Translations under genes and position numbers: made by a program
Assembly: GCA_947493255.1 (NCBI GenBank)
Contig: CANLQK010000003.1
Span: 124,001 to 188,000 of the forward strand
Source of the DNA: an uncultured Paracoccaceae bacterium
GTDB taxonomy: Bacteria; Pseudomonadota; Alphaproteobacteria; Rhodobacterales; Rhodobacteraceae
Length of the DNA stretch: 64,000 nucleotides
Reading direction: 5' to 3'
Part shown: piece by piece, positions 48,051 to 56,079 of the stretch
Layout: each line of letters starts with the position of its first letter
Position numbering within the stretch: the stretch's first letter is position 1
Notes under the pieces: generated by a model
Told to the model about the DNA's origin: nothing
Database searches by the model: none
Seen by the model: the letters and a program-made list of their open reading frames with translations, nothing else

Positions 48051-48554
48051 ATGGCACTCACCGAGCACTTCGACTCCGTCGACGATATTCACCCGATCGA
48101 TCTGGTGGAACACATCGCAGAACACCATGAATGGGAATTTGACCGCATCCACGATGATCAAATTGCGTTTGTTGTGGAAGGCCAATGGCGAAGCTATTCG
48201 ATCACGCTGGCCTGGTCAGCGTATGACCAAACATTGCGTTTGATTTCGACATTTGAAATGGAACCGCCCGCAGAACGATTGCCGGCGCTGTACGAATGTC
48301 TGAACCGTACCAACGACATGTGTTGGGCAGGCGCATTTACGTATTGGGCCGAACAGCAGTTGATGGTTTACCGGTATGGTTTGGTGTTGGCGGGCGAACA
48401 AATCGCAAGCCCTGAACAGATCGATACCATGATCAACGCAGCCGTCTTGTCGGCTGAGCGATTTTACCCAGCATTCCAGCTGGTCACATGGGCCGAGCGC
48501 ACACCAGAAGATGCGTTGCAGGTTGCCATTTGCGAGGCTTACGGCACCGCCTAA
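48051..48554 (+). CDS. YbjN domain-containing protein
   Basis: A 167-aa acidic cytoplasmic protein. HPIDLVEHIAEHHEWEFDRIHDDQIAF and the following ITLAWSAYDQTLRLISTFEME match the YbjN fold, related to type III secretion chaperones. The C-terminal half has FQLVTWAERTPEDAL. The precise role is unknown, although family members suppress temperature-sensitive defects and associate with stress. The start ATG 48051 has AGGAGG upstream. The gene precedes proC, with a strong hairpin between. Confidence 0.75.
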   Translation: MALTEHFDSVDDIHPIDLVEHIAEHHEWEFDRIHDDQIAFVVEGQWRSYSITLAWSAYDQTLRLISTFEMEPPAERLPALYECLNRTNDMCWAGAFTYWAEQQLMVYRYGLVLAGEQIASPEQIDTMINAAVLSAERFYPAFQLVTWAERTPEDALQVAICEAYGTA

Positions 48555-48577
48555 AATTCCAAACGTGAACCGTTTGA

Positions 48578-48628
48578 CCCCCCGTCTTGCGCGGCCTAAC
48601 GTCGGGCCGAACAAGGCGGGGGTTTTTT
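48578..48628 (+). terminator. rho-independent terminator that also abuts the proC start
   Basis: CCCCCCGTCTTG (48578-48589) pairs with CAAGGCGGGGG (48612-48622) and is followed by six T residues. The proC ATG begins immediately after the T run at 48629. The GGGGG of the right arm is therefore also the only Shine-Dalgarno-like sequence for proC, buried in the stem. Confidence 0.7.
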
Positions 48629-49441
48629 ATGTCTTTGGATAAAATCGAACAACAAGGGTTGGTCTTGTTGGGGTGCGGTAAAATGGGGTCCGCGATGTTG
48701 GCGGGGTGGCTTGCACAAGGCCTACCAGCGACATCAGTTTGGGTTTTGGATCCGTTTCCGTCAGATTGGTTGAAAGCAACCGGCGTCCATATCAACTCCG
48801 GCACACCGCCGGCACCTGCGATTGTTTTGATCGCGGTGAAGCCGCAAATGATGGGCGACGCATTGCCCGCAATGACGGCGCTGGGCAACAGTGCAACGGT
48901 GTTTCTATCCGTGGCAGCGGGCACGCCCATTTCGATGTTTGAAGACGTTTTGGGGGCACAAAGCCCGATCATTCGTGCGATGCCAAACACGCCTGCGGCA
49001 GTTGGTCGTGGCATTACAGCCATCGTTGGAAATGCACATGCGACATCTGACGATATGGATATGGCGGATGGGTTGCTTCGTGCTGTGGGGCAGGTTGTGC
49101 GTTTGGACGACGAAGGACAGATGGATGCTGTCACAGCGGTGTCGGGGTCTGGTCCTGCCTATGTTTTCCATTTGATCGAAACCCTTGCCGCAGCAGGCGA
49201 AGCCGAGGGGTTGCCTGCTGATTTGGCATTGGCACTGGCTAAGGCCACGGTCGGTGGGGCTGGGCAATTGGCCGAAGATGCGGACGAGGACCCGACACAA
49301 TTGCGCGTCAACGTCACATCGCCGAACGGCACAACGCAAGCTGCGTTGGATGTCTTGATGAATGACACCGATGGGTTCCCTACGTTGTTGCGGCGTGCGG
49401 TGAAGGCTGCGGCTGACAGATCCAAGGAGCTGGGCGCATGA
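48629..49441 (+). CDS. proC: pyrroline-5-carboxylate reductase
   Basis: ProC reduces pyrroline-5-carboxylate to proline with NAD(P)H. The nucleotide-binding motif LVLLGCGKMGSAMLAGWL begins near residue 11. PTIIRAMPNTPAAVGRG-like IRAMPNTPAAVGRG near 116, VTAVSGSGPAYVFHLIE near 170 and VTSPNGTTQAALDVL near 230 are all signature blocks. Length 270 aa is normal. It abuts a terminator hairpin on its 5' side, and its stop overlaps the start of the tRNA-binding gene. Confidence 0.95.
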   Translation: MSLDKIEQQGLVLLGCGKMGSAMLAGWLAQGLPATSVWVLDPFPSDWLKATGVHINSGTPPAPAIVLIAVKPQMMGDALPAMTALGNSATVFLSVAAGTPISMFEDVLGAQSPIIRAMPNTPAAVGRGITAIVGNAHATSDDMDMADGLLRAVGQVVRLDDEGQMDAVTAVSGSGPAYVFHLIETLAAAGEAEGLPADLALALAKATVGGAGQLAEDADEDPTQLRVNVTSPNGTTQAALDVLMNDTDGFPTLLRRAVKAAADRSKELGA

Positions 49442-49773
49442 GCGAAATCTCATTCGATGATTTTATGAAAGTCGACATTCGTGTCGGGCGTGTGACCCGC
49501 GCCGAACCTTTCCCCGAAGCACGAAAACCGGCCATCAAGATGTGGGTCGATTTCGGACCTGAAATTGGCGAACGGAAAACATCTGCTCAGATCACGGCCC
49601 ATTACACGCCGGAAACCTTGGTCGGTCGCCAAGTAATGGGTGTGGTGAATTTCCCACCCCGTCAGATTGGCCCCTTCATGTCCGAAGTCTTGGTGCTTGG
49701 TGCTTATGACGCAGAAGGCGTCGTTCTGATTGCGCCAGATAAAGAAATCCCAATTGGAGAACGCATGTGTTGA
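49438..49773 (+). CDS. CsaA-like tRNA-binding domain protein
   Basis: A 111-aa OB-fold protein of the CsaA/tRNA-binding-domain family. DFMKVDIRVGRVTRAEPFPEARKPA and KTSAQITAHYTPETLVGRQVMGVVNF are characteristic, as is the C-terminal VLIAPDKEIPIGERM. CsaA binds peptides and RNA; a chaperone role is proposed for the Bacillus protein. The start overlaps the proC stop (ATGA) and the end overlaps the dehydrogenase gene by seven bases. Confidence 0.88.
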   Translation: MSEISFDDFMKVDIRVGRVTRAEPFPEARKPAIKMWVDFGPEIGERKTSAQITAHYTPETLVGRQVMGVVNFPPRQIGPFMSEVLVLGAYDAEGVVLIAPDKEIPIGERMC

Positions 49774-50714
49774 AACTGTTGATCACCCGCCCCATCGCAG
49801 AGCCCGTTTTGGACCAAGCGAGAACGCTGTTTGATGTTACAATCCACGACGGGGGTGCGCTGTCGTCGCAGGACTGCGCGTTGGCGTTGGCCAAGTATGA
49901 TGCGATCTTGCCCACGTTAGGCGACGAATTTAGTGCGGCCGCGTTTGCAGGCGATATGCGATGTAAGATTTTGGGCAATTTTGGCGTGGGCTATAACCAC
50001 ATTGACGCAAAGGCTGCGGCAACGGCAGGCGTGATTGTTACGAACACGCCCGACGTTCTAACAGACGCCACTGCCGACGTCGCCCTTACCCTACTATTGG
50101 CCACGGCCCGTCGGGCGGGTGAAGGTGAACGCATGGTGCGTGATGGACGTTGGGGGGGATTTGGCCCCAAAAACCTGTTGGGCACCCATGTGACCGGCAA
50201 GACACTGGGCATAATTGGTATGGGGCGCATTGGCCAAGCCATTGCTGCGCGGGGGCATTTTGGTTTTGGGATGGATGTCGTTTTTCATAATCGATCTCCC
50301 AAACAAACCGAGGTTCCGGCACGTCAGCTCGGCTCGCTGCATGATGTCATGAAGGCCGCCGATTTCGTGGTCGTGGCGACGCCAGGTGGCGCAGAAACCA
50401 CCAAACTGATTAATTCCGAAGCATTGGCGCAAATGAAGCCATCCGCGATATTCATCAACATCAGCCGCGGCGAGGTCGTGGATGAAGAGGCGCTGATCGA
50501 TGCCTTGGAAGAGGGCCGCATCGCGGGGGCTGGTCTTGATGTTTACGAAAAGGAACCCTTTGTTCCTCCACGCCTGTTGGCATTGGAAAACTGTGTGTTG
50601 TTGCCGCACCTAGGGTCTGCCACCGTCGAGACACGACAGGCCATGGGGCAAATGGCGTTGGACAATATCATTGCATGGTCCGAAGACCGCGATCCGCCGC
50701 AGCGGGTGAACTGA
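49767..50714 (+). CDS. D-2-hydroxyacid dehydrogenase, glyoxylate/hydroxypyruvate reductase type
   Basis: A 315-aa NAD(P)-dependent dehydrogenase. The Rossmann motif LGIIGMGRIGQAIAARG lies near 152, the catalytic arginine in INISRGEVVDEEAL near 234, glutamate in AGLDVYEKEPFV near 263 and histidine in VLLPHLGSATVETRQ near 282. The start is GTG 49767 (TTG 49770 alternative) inside the end of the tRNA-binding gene. Motifs fit the GhrB/GRHPR group, which reduces glyoxylate or hydroxypyruvate; exact substrate unknown. Confidence 0.88.
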   Translation: MLKLLITRPIAEPVLDQARTLFDVTIHDGGALSSQDCALALAKYDAILPTLGDEFSAAAFAGDMRCKILGNFGVGYNHIDAKAAATAGVIVTNTPDVLTDATADVALTLLLATARRAGEGERMVRDGRWGGFGPKNLLGTHVTGKTLGIIGMGRIGQAIAARGHFGFGMDVVFHNRSPKQTEVPARQLGSLHDVMKAADFVVVATPGGAETTKLINSEALAQMKPSAIFINISRGEVVDEEALIDALEEGRIAGAGLDVYEKEPFVPPRLLALENCVLLPHLGSATVETRQAMGQMALDNIIAWSEDRDPPQRVN

Positions 50715-50718
50715 TAGG

Positions 50719-51312
50719 TTAGACCAAAGTGTCGCCGTCGCTTACGGCTTCGCGCCAATGGCGGCGGCACAGGCTGACATAGGTTTCGTTTCCGCCGATC
50801 TGGACCTGATCGCCATCACGTGAAACTACGCCGTTACCATCTTTGCGCACCACCATGGTTGCCTTTTTTCCACAGAAACAAATCGTGCGAACCTCGCGCA
50901 TTTCATCGGCCAAAGCCAATAAGGCTGCAGACCCAGGGAACAATTCCCCCATAAAATCAACGCGCAACCCATAGGCCATTACGGGAACCCCAAGGTCGTC
51001 CACCGCGCGGGCCAATTGCCAGACCTGTTTCTTACTCAAGAATTGCGCTTCATCAATGAACACGCAGGCGCACGGTCCGCTTTCCAGTCGGGTGGAAATT
51101 TTACGAAAAAGGTCATCGGATCCAACAAATGTGTCCGCCTCTGCGCCGATACCGATTCTACTGGCGATTTGGCCTTCACCTGCGCGTTTGTCGAATTGCG
51201 CGGTTAGCAGATAGGTCTGCATCCCGCGTTCTGCGTAGTTGTGCGCAGCTTGCAACAGCACGGTCGATTTGCCGGCATTCATCGTAGAGTAATTGAAATA
51301 GAGCTTAGCCAT
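50719..51312 (-). CDS. tdk: thymidine kinase
   Basis: A 197-aa type-II thymidine kinase. The P-loop LYFNYSTMNAGKSTVLLQ sits at the N-terminus, the catalytic base is in CVFIDEAQFLSKKQVW near 88 and a zinc site is formed by CFCGKKATM and the C-terminal YVSLCRRHW. Thymidine is phosphorylated to dTMP. The ATG 51312 is chosen because the residues before it are not conserved in the family. It converges with the dehydrogenase gene. Confidence 0.94.
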   Translation of the reverse strand: MAKLYFNYSTMNAGKSTVLLQAAHNYAERGMQTYLLTAQFDKRAGEGQIASRIGIGAEADTFVGSDDLFRKISTRLESGPCACVFIDEAQFLSKKQVWQLARAVDDLGVPVMAYGLRVDFMGELFPGSAALLALADEMREVRTICFCGKKATMVVRKDGNGVVSRDGDQVQIGGNETYVSLCRRHWREAVSDGDTLV

Positions 51313-51633
51313 AACGCCGGAAAATGGACCGCCATTGACCCTGTTGCAAGGGGACAATGACGGTCATTTCGCTGTTTTGGCCGTAAGTGGTGGCAGAAAA
51401 TACTACCTTCCAAAACAGTGGACCAAGAGAGCACGGAGATACAGATTACGATGCATCTGACCTTGGATGGGGTCCGGCCTCTTGGTCCTACGGCGTTGGG
51501 GACGCCGATCCAAATTTACGTAGAGGGTTTTCAACCCTGCGATGGGTCTATATTTGTAGAAACAGGATGGGGTGGTCATGGGAAAACGTTAAGGTCATTC
51601 CCCGCACCTCCACAACAATAGGGACGAATGCAC

Positions 51634-52089
51634 ATGGCTGGCATCGGCAGCTACTTGAAAAAACACACAGAATCCTTGGTAAAGGATGTGGGAATCGAAC
51701 CTGCATGCGAACTAACAGGGAAATCAAAGGCAACACTGGGGCGTTATTATTCGGATTCGGATGAACACGCAGATCGGTTCATGCCAGTAGATGCAGTGGC
51801 CCAATTAGAAGCCGCAGCGAGTTACCCTCACGTCACTTCGGCGTTGGCCGAGTTGCATGGCAGCACGCTGAACAAAGACGCGACCCCAAAGAATTCTTCT
51901 GGTGGAGGCATAAATGCTGATGTGATTGCGTTGAGCCAACGGTTCGCAATGCTGATGTCTGAATACCAGCAATCCATCGAAGACGGTATTATCACAGTGA
52001 ACGAAGCAAAACGTCTGCTGCGGGAGACATTGGAGCTTCAAAAGGTTCTGATCGATATGAAGCTGCATCTTGAGGATGAAAGTGTCTGA
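51634..52089 (+). CDS. unknown protein with HTH-like N-terminus
   Basis: A 151-aa soluble protein. The N-terminal segment, [17 protein letters not shown], looks like the second half of a helix-turn-helix (as in phage CII-type regulators), followed by [18 protein letters not shown]. The C-terminal part is a long helix ([33 protein letters not shown]), probably for dimerisation. ATG 51634 suits the AGGG upstream better than ATG 51628. It overlaps the flavin-reductase start by 14 bases. A regulator of that gene is possible but unproven. Nothing firm is visible in the 320 bases before it. Confidence 0.6.
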   Translation: MAGIGSYLKKHTESLVKDVGIEPACELTGKSKATLGRYYSDSDEHADRFMPVDAVAQLEAAASYPHVTSALAELHGSTLNKDATPKNSSGGGINADVIALSQRFAMLMSEYQQSIEDGIITVNEAKRLLRETLELQKVLIDMKLHLEDESV

Positions 52090-52798
52090 CATAGAAACGT
52101 TGGACATGCCCAACATTGTTTCTGGGCAACTCAAACCGCTTGATATCGCTTCGCTTGTCGGGCCGAACGAACCTGACCACCCGCCACGGATCCTATTGTT
52201 GTATGGATCATTGCGGGAAACGAGCTATTCACGTGCGGCCGCTGAAGAAGGCGCACGCGTGTTACGGGCATTAGGGTGCGAAACGCGTTTCTTTGACCCT
52301 AGCGGATTGCCGCTGCCCGATGACGCCCAGGCGGATCACCCAAAAGTAGAAGAATTGCGCCAGCTGGCGTTATGGTCCGAAGGTATGGTGTGGTCTTCGC
52401 CTGAACGACACGGTGCCATGACTGGGATTATGAAAACGCAAATTGATTGGCTGCCGTTGGCGCCGATCGGTGGGGTGCGCCCGACCCAAGGTAAAACGCT
52501 GGCGGTCATGCAGGTCTCTGGCGGGTCGCAGTCGTTCAATACTGTGAACCAAATGCGTATTTTGGGGCGTTGGATGCGGATGGTAACGATCCCGAACCAA
52601 TCATCTGTTCCGATGGCATGGAAAGAATTTGATGGCGACCGCATGAAACCATCGTCGCTCTACAACCGGATTGTCGACGTCATGGAAGAATTGGCACGGT
52701 TCACCGTGATGGTGCGTGGCCGCAAAGATATGCTGGTCGATAGGTATTCAGAACGCGTTGAAAGCCTCGAAGATGTTCATAAGCGGGTCTCGAGCTAG
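52076..52798 (+). CDS. arsH: ArsH-type NADPH-dependent FMN reductase
   Basis: A 240-aa flavoprotein. The FMN-binding [24 protein letters not shown] lies near 37, [25 protein letters not shown] near 100 and [26 protein letters not shown] near 140, all typical of ArsH. These proteins oxidise organoarsenicals or reduce quinones with NADPH. No other ars gene is nearby, so arsenic resistance is not supported here. ATG 52076 or GTG 52082 can be the start. The stop abuts the small lipoprotein gene on the other strand. Confidence 0.88.
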   Translation: MKVSDIETLDMPNIVSGQLKPLDIASLVGPNEPDHPPRILLLYGSLRETSYSRAAAEEGARVLRALGCETRFFDPSGLPLPDDAQADHPKVEELRQLALWSEGMVWSSPERHGAMTGIMKTQIDWLPLAPIGGVRPTQGKTLAVMQVSGGSQSFNTVNQMRILGRWMRMVTIPNQSSVPMAWKEFDGDRMKPSSLYNRIVDVMEELARFTVMVRGRKDMLVDRYSERVESLEDVHKRVSS

Positions 52799-52873
52799 TT
52801 AGATAAATGGCACGAACGGTACACCGCATGCGGTGAGTGTTAGTAATGCGGCGAGCGCAACGATTATTTTCAT
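52799..52873 (-). CDS. tiny lipoprotein, 24 codons
   Basis: ATG 52873 opens a 24-residue frame: a short signal (KIIVALAALL) ending in the lipobox LTAC, followed by GVPFVPFI. AAAGGG lies 8-10 bases upstream. The cysteine at residue 16 would be lipidated, leaving a mature peptide of only nine residues. Its stop TAA begins on the base after the arsH stop. It resembles entericidin-sized lipopeptides in form only; function is unknown. No other gene can be fitted between arsH and the FabH-like gene. Confidence 0.65.
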   Translation of the reverse strand: MKIIVALAALLTLTACGVPFVPFI

Positions 52874-52961
52874 AGGGTTTCCCTTTTGACTGCTGCGCAT
52901 AGCCTAGCGCACTGGATTCATCGTGCTCAACTGTAACTTGCCAGTGAAACGTTAACAGCGC

Positions 52962-54083
52962 CTATGCGGACCGTTCGACGATGACTGAGCCAACGGAATA
53001 CCCCGCGCCGAACGAACATATGATCCCGTGATCGCCTGTGGCTAGATCGTTAGAATATTTAGAGAATGCGATGATAGACCCCGCCGAAGACGTATTGGCG
53101 TAGTCTTGCAAAATGTTGGGTTGTTCAGTGGCGTCTGGCACACGGCCCAAGACCTTTTTGCCAATGTAGTCGTTCATGGTTTTGTTGGCTTGGTGCAGCC
53201 AAAGCCGTTTCAGTGCGTCTGGTGTGACACCTTCGTCGTCCATGTGATTGGCAATATGTTTGCTGACCATCGGTAAGACTTCTTTGAATACCTTGCGTCC
53301 GTTTTGCATGAATTGCATGTCGCGGCGGTCTTCCATTTCGTCACGAGTGCGGCGCAAGAACCCGTTGTTATTGCGGATGTTGTTTGAAAATTGTGTCGCC
53401 AACCGTGTGGATTTGATTTTGAAATGTGGGGTGTCGAGGTCTTCATCGCGTTCGATCAAAAGGGCCGTTGCGACATCGCCGAAAATGAAATGACAGTCAC
53501 GGTCGCGCCATTCCAGATGGGCGGAGCAGATCTCTGGGCAGACCACCAGCGCGCTGCGGATCGAACCGGTTTTGATCATGTCGGCAGCGGTTTGGATGCC
53601 GAAGGTGGCGGAACTGCAGGCGACATTCATGTCGAAGGCAAATCCATCGATTTCAAGCATTTGCTGGATCTCAACCGCAATAGCTGGGTAGGCGCGTTCG
53701 TGGTTGGACGCAGCACAGATAACTGCGTCGACGTCATGTGCTGACCGGCCTGCCTGTGCCATCGCCTGCAATGCAGCATCTACGGCCATTTCGGCCATCA
53801 GGCTGGGTTCATCGTCGGCCCGTTTTGGCAAGTTCGGAAACATCCGTTCGGGGTTTAGAACGCCATCTTTATCAAGGACATAGCGACTTTCTATGCCCGA
53901 GGCTGCGACGATAAAGTCGGAGGAGGAATGGGGTTTGGCATCCAGTGTTCCGGCCTCAATCGCGGCGGCGTTTTCGGCGTTGAACAGGTCTGCGTGGGCG
54001 TTGAATGCGGCGACCAATTCGTCGTTTGAAATGCTGTGTTCTGGCGTGAAAACACCCGACCCGGTGATGGCTGCGCTGTACAT
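52962..54083 (-). CDS. beta-ketoacyl-ACP synthase III-like (FabH family)
   Basis: A 373-aa thiolase-fold condensing enzyme. The active-site cysteine is in DMNVACSSATFG (Cys156), the histidine in LWLHQANKTMND near 290 and the asparagine in DYANTSSAGS near 333. It joins an acyl-CoA or acyl-ACP to malonyl-ACP. The protein is longer than E. coli FabH (317 aa), which fits the second, often specialised FabH-like group. The start ATG 54083 has GGGGA upstream. It is divergent from the BrnA-type gene. Confidence 0.85.
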   Translation of the reverse strand: MYSAAITGSGVFTPEHSISNDELVAAFNAHADLFNAENAAAIEAGTLDAKPHSSSDFIVAASGIESRYVLDKDGVLNPERMFPNLPKRADDEPSLMAEMAVDAALQAMAQAGRSAHDVDAVICAASNHERAYPAIAVEIQQMLEIDGFAFDMNVACSSATFGIQTAADMIKTGSIRSALVVCPEICSAHLEWRDRDCHFIFGDVATALLIERDEDLDTPHFKIKSTRLATQFSNNIRNNNGFLRRTRDEMEDRRDMQFMQNGRKVFKEVLPMVSKHIANHMDDEGVTPDALKRLWLHQANKTMNDYIGKKVLGRVPDATEQPNILQDYANTSSAGSIIAFSKYSNDLATGDHGIICSFGAGYSVGSVIVERSA

Positions 54084-54162
54084 ATCTGTCCCCTAAACTG
54101 GCGCACATAGGGGCGCAAAGTCTGGCAAATTGCAAGCGTGACGGCACGTACAGAACTCGTAC

Positions 54163-54182
54163 ACACCCTGTACACAGGGTGT
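54163..54182. promoter_or_regulatory. palindromic operator candidate between fabH-like and brnA-like genes
   Basis: ACACCCTGT and ACAGGGTGT are exact inverted repeats separated by two bases. They sit in a stretch with GTAC at 54148, 54159, 54170 and 54185, the first three spaced eleven bases apart, about one helical turn. The position between divergent genes suits a shared operator. BrnA antitoxins repress their own promoter, so the BrnA-type product is a likely ligand. Confidence 0.5.
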
Positions 54183-54262
54183 ATGTACACGTCGTGCGCA
54201 CTGTCGGGTCAGGAATAGTTCAGAAATTGGCGCAACACTGGTTCGAAACGTAGGAGAGCCAG

Positions 54263-54670
54263 ATGCGCAAAATTGAACCGAAGACGATGACTAAGACTGA
54301 AAAGATGCATTGGAGCTACGGCGTGGATGCCATCAAGATGATGGAACACGAACTGCTGGGGTACTTGCACGAGTATAAAGCGCTGCCCCGCGGGTGGGAT
54401 GAGATTTGGGAAGACGAAGACCGCCGCGACCCCAAACGCACCCGCGTGACCATTCGGCTGGATGCGGATGTGGTGAAGTTTTTTAAAGGGCTTGGGCCAG
54501 GGTACCAGACTCGCATCAACCGCGTGTTGAGGGCGTTCATGCATTTCCGGTTGGCAAAACTTATCGAAGGGCCGGACACGACGGATTTTGTACTGAAGCC
54601 GGGCGAGGTGCTGGAGAAAGCGCGACGCGAGCATCGGTGGGGAGACACGAAGGCGATGTTGGGGGAGTGA
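54263..54670 (+). CDS. orphan BrnA-type antitoxin
   Basis: A 135-aa protein. The C-terminal half has a ribbon-helix-helix DNA-binding segment (RVTIRLDADVVKFFKGLGPGYQTRINRVLRAFM) typical of BrnA antitoxins, preceded by the WDEIWEDEDRRDP motif. BrnA normally follows a BrnT toxin gene, but no BrnT-like frame is present upstream; only the palindrome lies there. It may be a solitary transcriptional regulator or act on a toxin elsewhere. GGAG precedes ATG 54263. Confidence 0.8.
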   Translation: MRKIEPKTMTKTEKMHWSYGVDAIKMMEHELLGYLHEYKALPRGWDEIWEDEDRRDPKRTRVTIRLDADVVKFFKGLGPGYQTRINRVLRAFMHFRLAKLIEGPDTTDFVLKPGEVLEKARREHRWGDTKAMLGE

Positions 54671-54757
54671 GAGAGACCCTTGGCGTTCAACTAAACCCTA
54701 GGCTGTGGTCGCCGGATGTGGAAATGCTATACTGGGTTCATGATGTTAGATTTTTGA

Positions 54758-55819
54758 TTGACCGATTTGGAGAATGAATTGCCGGAAAGAAATGACTTAG
54801 AGGGAGCCGTTGAGAAACGAGCACTCGAATCGGATGTCTTTTTTGATATGCTTGTGAACAAAGTCGCAGATCGAGCGATGGAAAAATACGACCAAGCTCA
54901 CGCAAGATCTAGACAGCGGCTTGCGATCATCTCGACAATCGTTGGTGCGCTTTCAATCACTTTATTGACCAATGTGGGCACGACCGTCGTTAGCTCTCTT
55001 AGAGCGGACGTCACTGCCGGTGCAATCGAGAGCGTAGAAACGTTTTTGGAAGAAGAACTTCCTGAATTGGAAGGCTCTGTGATAGCAAATACCCGTCAAG
55101 AAGTTTCCGAAATCGTAGAACGATCGAGATTCGAAGCAAGTGCTGCTTGGAAAGAGCTGACAGACTTCAATGCTGCTCAGGTATTGATCGAAGACTTCGA
55201 GCGCGTAGGATCGTTTTCTGACATTGAAGGCAGCCGGCTCATAGATCTATTAGCTAATTTCGCCAATGAAAATCGGTACCGTGAAATCTCGAACTTCCCA
55301 GACATTCTGGAACGAGCGGTCGATGTTTTCGCCGGTGCTCAACGTCAAGATTTAACTAGCCGACTGGAGAATATGTTTGGGGATGTCATGTTGGAGGACA
55401 CCGGCATCATCGTTACAATGGTGGTCACTTTGGGCGACGCATTGATTTCCACTGGCTTCGCACCCGATAAATTGAGTGAAGGTCCGATACTGGAAGAATG
55501 GCGAGGCAATAGAGCAAGGTATCAAGTGTATGCGGATGCCGCACGTGATCAAGGCATTCCGGGGCTACCGTATTTTTATGACATACTGATTGCTTGTGTT
55601 GACCAGTCAAACTTAACTGACCTATTTGCTGTAGTCGAAAGAAGTGCGCTTTTTAGCTCCAGAGATCGTTTGCAAGCAGTGCAAACTGCAGAAGTCGCCT
55701 TTAGCGATGCAGATGGTTGGACGAGTACTGCTATGGAAAGAAATCTAGCGTGCTTAGTGTCTGCCAACAGGATTGACGAGTATGACATGGTCCAAACTGT
55801 CATTGATAGTTTGCGTTGA
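54758..55819 (+). CDS. unknown membrane-anchored protein, 353 aa
   Basis: A single membrane segment (RLAIISTIVGALSITLLT, residues about 52-72) divides a short charged N-terminus from a long, helix-rich soluble part (ETFLEEELPELEGSVIANT). The rest is HEAT-like in character with leucine-rich helices. No domain is recognised. The frame begins at TTG 54758, directly behind a five-codon ATG frame ending TGA; TTG 54779 with GGAG six bases upstream is an alternative. Composition is AT-richer than the flanks. TATACT at 54728 could be a promoter -10 box. Confidence 0.6.
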   Translation: MTDLENELPERNDLEGAVEKRALESDVFFDMLVNKVADRAMEKYDQAHARSRQRLAIISTIVGALSITLLTNVGTTVVSSLRADVTAGAIESVETFLEEELPELEGSVIANTRQEVSEIVERSRFEASAAWKELTDFNAAQVLIEDFERVGSFSDIEGSRLIDLLANFANENRYREISNFPDILERAVDVFAGAQRQDLTSRLENMFGDVMLEDTGIIVTMVVTLGDALISTGFAPDKLSEGPILEEWRGNRARYQVYADAARDQGIPGLPYFYDILIACVDQSNLTDLFAVVERSALFSSRDRLQAVQTAEVAFSDADGWTSTAMERNLACLVSANRIDEYDMVQTVIDSLR

Positions 55820-55936
55820 TGTGAAGGGATTCAAGGCATTTAATACCGGCTCTTAGGTGCACAGTGTTTGTTGTCATAGAAAAGTTAAGACTGCTGGGAA
55901 TATGGCGCGAAGCGTCACCGCCCCCCGATACATTTT

Positions 55937-56068
55937 TGGGTTTGCTGGCTTAAAGGTGCTTTTCAGATCCGAATAGCCGCTGATTTTGAATCCGTCGATG
56001 AAGATCAGCGGGGTCGTCGTGTTTGTCTTTGAAGGTATCTGCGACCTTTTGGGTGACAAAGCTGGCAA
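55937..56068 (-). pseudogene. broken 3' fragment of a glutaredoxin gene
   Basis: The minus strand encodes TTPLIFIDGFKISGYSDLKS, matching the intact glutaredoxin at 57430-57699 (TTPLIFIDGVKIGGYTDLKK) at both DNA and protein level. Upstream, in another frame, VADTFKDKH continues the homology, so a small deletion has shifted the frame. The N-terminal redox half is missing. It lies beyond the Hint-domain gene from the intact copy and is non-functional. No start codon fits. Confidence 0.8.
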
Positions 56069-56079
56069 GGTGGTCTGCT

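Noticed and set aside
51451-51621. A 56-codon frame upstream of the HTH-like gene
   Set aside because: Shine-Dalgarno is too far away, composition is not convincing and no conserved pattern is seen.
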